From assembly GCA_002753155.1 (NCBI GenBank), contig PDZW01000020.1, positions 1-56,450 on the forward strand: DNA of 56,450 nucleotides, in the 5' to 3' direction. Both the position numbers and the translations under genes were made by a program. Shown here piece by piece: positions 55,208 through 56,450 of the stretch. The notes below the pieces were generated by a model. It saw only the letters and a list, made by a program, of their open reading frames with translations. It had not been told where the DNA came from and did no database searches. Positions within the stretch are counted from its first letter, which is position 1. Each line of letters begins with the position of its first letter. The stretch is from Alphaproteobacteria bacterium WMHbin7 (GTDB lineage: Bacteria > Pseudomonadota > Alphaproteobacteria > Rhodospirillales > WMHbin7).

Positions 55208-56173
55208 ATGCGCCGGATCGCCCTGATTCTCCTGTTTTCAGCCGTCGCCCTGCCCGCCAGGGCGGGCGAGTACAAGGTCGAGCCGCTATCCATCGAGGAT
55301 TTGAAATCCGTCTTCGCCACGGTCGAAAGCACGGATGTCATTCCCGCCCGGGCCCGCATCGGCGGAACATTGGGCGCCTTGATGGTCGATGAAGGATCGA
55401 TGGTGCGGGCCGGCGAGCGCATCGCCACCATCGGCGACGCCAAGCTGGGCATCGAAACCCAGGCCCAGGAAGCCCGCATCGCCAGTGCCGCGGCAGAGCG
55501 CGACAAGGCAAAGCTCGATCTTGACCGCGCCCTCAAGTTGAAGGAATCGGGGGCCGTTTCTCAGGCCCGTCTCGATGACGCCAAAACCCGCTACGAAGTG
55601 GCCAGCCGCTTCGTTTCGGCCAGTCAGGCCGAGCGGGCCGTGGTGGTTCAGCGCAGCGCTGAAGGTGCTGTTCTGGCACCCGCCAACGGGCGCGTCCTCA
55701 AGGTCAACGTCACCAATGGCAGCGTGGTCATGCCGGGCGAGGCGGTGGCCCAGATCGCCGTCGAGAATTATCTGTTGCGCGTTCAACTGCCCGAGCGCCA
55801 CGCCCGCTTTCTGCGCATCGGCTCCACCGTTCGCGTGGGCGAACGCGGCCACGCGACCGCCCGGGAAAGCCTGCGCGATGGCGAAGTCGTGCAGGTCTAT
55901 CCCCAAATCGAGAGCGGCAAGGTGGTGGCTGATGTCAGGGTCGAGGGCTTGAGCGGTTATTTCGTGGGCGAGCGGGTGCGCGTCTATATTTCGACGGGCA
56001 GCCGCGACGGTTTTCTGGTGCCGCCCGATTTCCTGTTCAGGCGCTTCGGCCTGACCTATGTCCGCCTGAAGGACGGCACCGAGGTCGTGGTGCAGCCTGG
56101 GCAAACCATGCCCGACACGTCGGTTGAGATTCTTTCAGGTTTGAAGTCGGGCGACGTGCTGGTGACTCCATGA
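55208..56173 (+). CDS. RND efflux membrane-fusion protein
   Basis: 321 residues from ATG 55208 with GGAG 7 nt upstream; ATG 55190 is also possible. Signal peptide MRRIALILLFSAVALPARA. Lipoyl-like half-motif GTLGALMVDEGSMVRAGERI, coiled-coil hairpin about 80-150, second half APANGRVLKVNVTNGSVVMP. Periplasmic adaptor to the RND pump that follows with ATGA overlap. Related to HlyD/AcrA adaptors of metal or drug pumps. Confidence 0.93.
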   Translation: MRRIALILLFSAVALPARAGEYKVEPLSIEDLKSVFATVESTDVIPARARIGGTLGALMVDEGSMVRAGERIATIGDAKLGIETQAQEARIASAAAERDKAKLDLDRALKLKESGAVSQARLDDAKTRYEVASRFVSASQAERAVVVQRSAEGAVLAPANGRVLKVNVTNGSVVMPGEAVAQIAVENYLLRVQLPERHARFLRIGSTVRVGERGHATARESLRDGEVVQVYPQIESGKVVADVRVEGLSGYFVGERVRVYISTGSRDGFLVPPDFLFRRFGLTYVRLKDGTEVVVQPGQTMPDTSVEILSGLKSGDVLVTP

Positions 56174-56450
56174 GCGATCTCGGCCTGTCAGGCCATCTGG
56201 CCAGGACATTCATCGAATCGAAGCTGACGCCCCTGCTGCTGGCCGCCGCCCTGGCCGCAGGCCTGGTGGCGCTGTTCTCCCTGGCCCGCGAGGAGGAGCC
56301 GCAGATCAGCGTGCCCATGGTCGATCTGCTGGTCAATGTCGACGGCTACAAAGCGGTAGATGCTGCTGAACTTGTCACCAAGCCGCTTGAAGACATCGTC
56401 AAGGGAACCGACGGCGTCGAGCATGTCTATTCCCAGACCATGGACGACCG
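56170..56450 (+). CDS. RND efflux transporter, N-terminal part (runs off right edge)
   Basis: Open to the window edge; 93 codons plus two bases seen. ATG overlaps the adaptor stop (ATGA). The start MSDLGLSGHLARTFIESKLT, a first transmembrane helix (LLLAAALAAGLVALFSLA), and then PQISVPMVDLLVNVDGYKAV, with KPLEDIVKGTDGVEHVYS, match the AcrB/CusA-type pump (HAE1/HME) N-terminus. Inner-membrane proton-driven exporter; substrate not deducible. Confidence 0.92.
   Translation, partial: MSDLGLSGHLARTFIESKLTPLLLAAALAAGLVALFSLAREEEPQISVPMVDLLVNVDGYKAVDAAELVTKPLEDIVKGTDGVEHVYSQTMDD

Overview
The window is chromosomal DNA of an alphaproteobacterium, most likely a member of the Rhodospirillales. This rests on gene content and order: lysC with divergent ubiG; an ispG-hisS-hemA-prfA-prmC-DUF4167 run; hisG-hisD-UPF0262-phosphatase; DUF1192 next to a Do protease; and a pntA/pntB transhydrogenase operon. 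The DNA is GC-rich with dense overlapping operons. The genus cannot be fixed from the sequence alone.

Region 1 (1-16245) looks like an accessory surface and secretion locus. The left edge holds the 5' part of a minus-strand gene for a Thr/Pro-rich protein with TTTP repeats, probably the secreted substrate. Divergent from it are a LuxR-HTH regulator, a type I secretion ABC protein with two complete exporter halves fused in one chain, and an HlyD-type adaptor. Further along are an orphan ParA, a choline-kinase-like enzyme, a coiled-coil protein, a four-domain GT60 glycosyltransferase/methyltransferase protein made by internal duplication, and a TolC-family outer-membrane protein with a long proline-rich tail. 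Together these suggest export, and possibly glycosylation, of a mucin-like surface protein.

Region 2 (16246-36697) is mostly housekeeping. A long minus-strand series runs from lysC down through a nitronate monooxygenase-like gene, ptsP, a RodZ-like gene, ispG, hisS, hemA, prfA, prmC, DUF4167 and a 2-hydroxyacid dehydrogenase, with many 1-4 bp overlaps. After divergent ubiG comes a second tight minus-strand operon: DUF1192, Do protease, rarA, crcB, RluC/D-type pseudouridine synthase, a small exported Cys protein and a glycosyltransferase. A plus-strand quinone oxidoreductase follows. Palindromic elements sit at 16266-16446, 24819-24878 and 36707-36836.

Region 3 (36810-46440) has the proton-translocating transhydrogenase pntA-pntB followed by two small membrane genes that look like transhydrogenase membrane domains without nucleotide-binding domains. 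Next are an unrecognised 149-residue gene, a DUF2249/NnrS-like/hemerythrin cluster suggesting nitric-oxide or oxygen handling, a YdjC deacetylase, a GNAT acetyltransferase, and an MFS transporter coupled to a 41-residue membrane peptide.

Region 4 (46548-56450) mixes histidine biosynthesis (hisG, hisD, UPF0262, LMW phosphatase, TPR-methyltransferase) with three toxin-antitoxin modules (HigBA/NadS-like, ParE-like, BrnTA), two tRNA genes (Thr-CGT and Val-CAC), a 17-kDa-antigen-like lipoprotein, pdxH, a cation diffusion facilitator, a DUF2892 protein and the start of an RND efflux operon that runs off the right edge.

The ORF coordinates are solid. Many starts were moved downstream of the longest reading frame on the basis of ribosome-binding sites, family starts or operon overlaps, as noted per gene.
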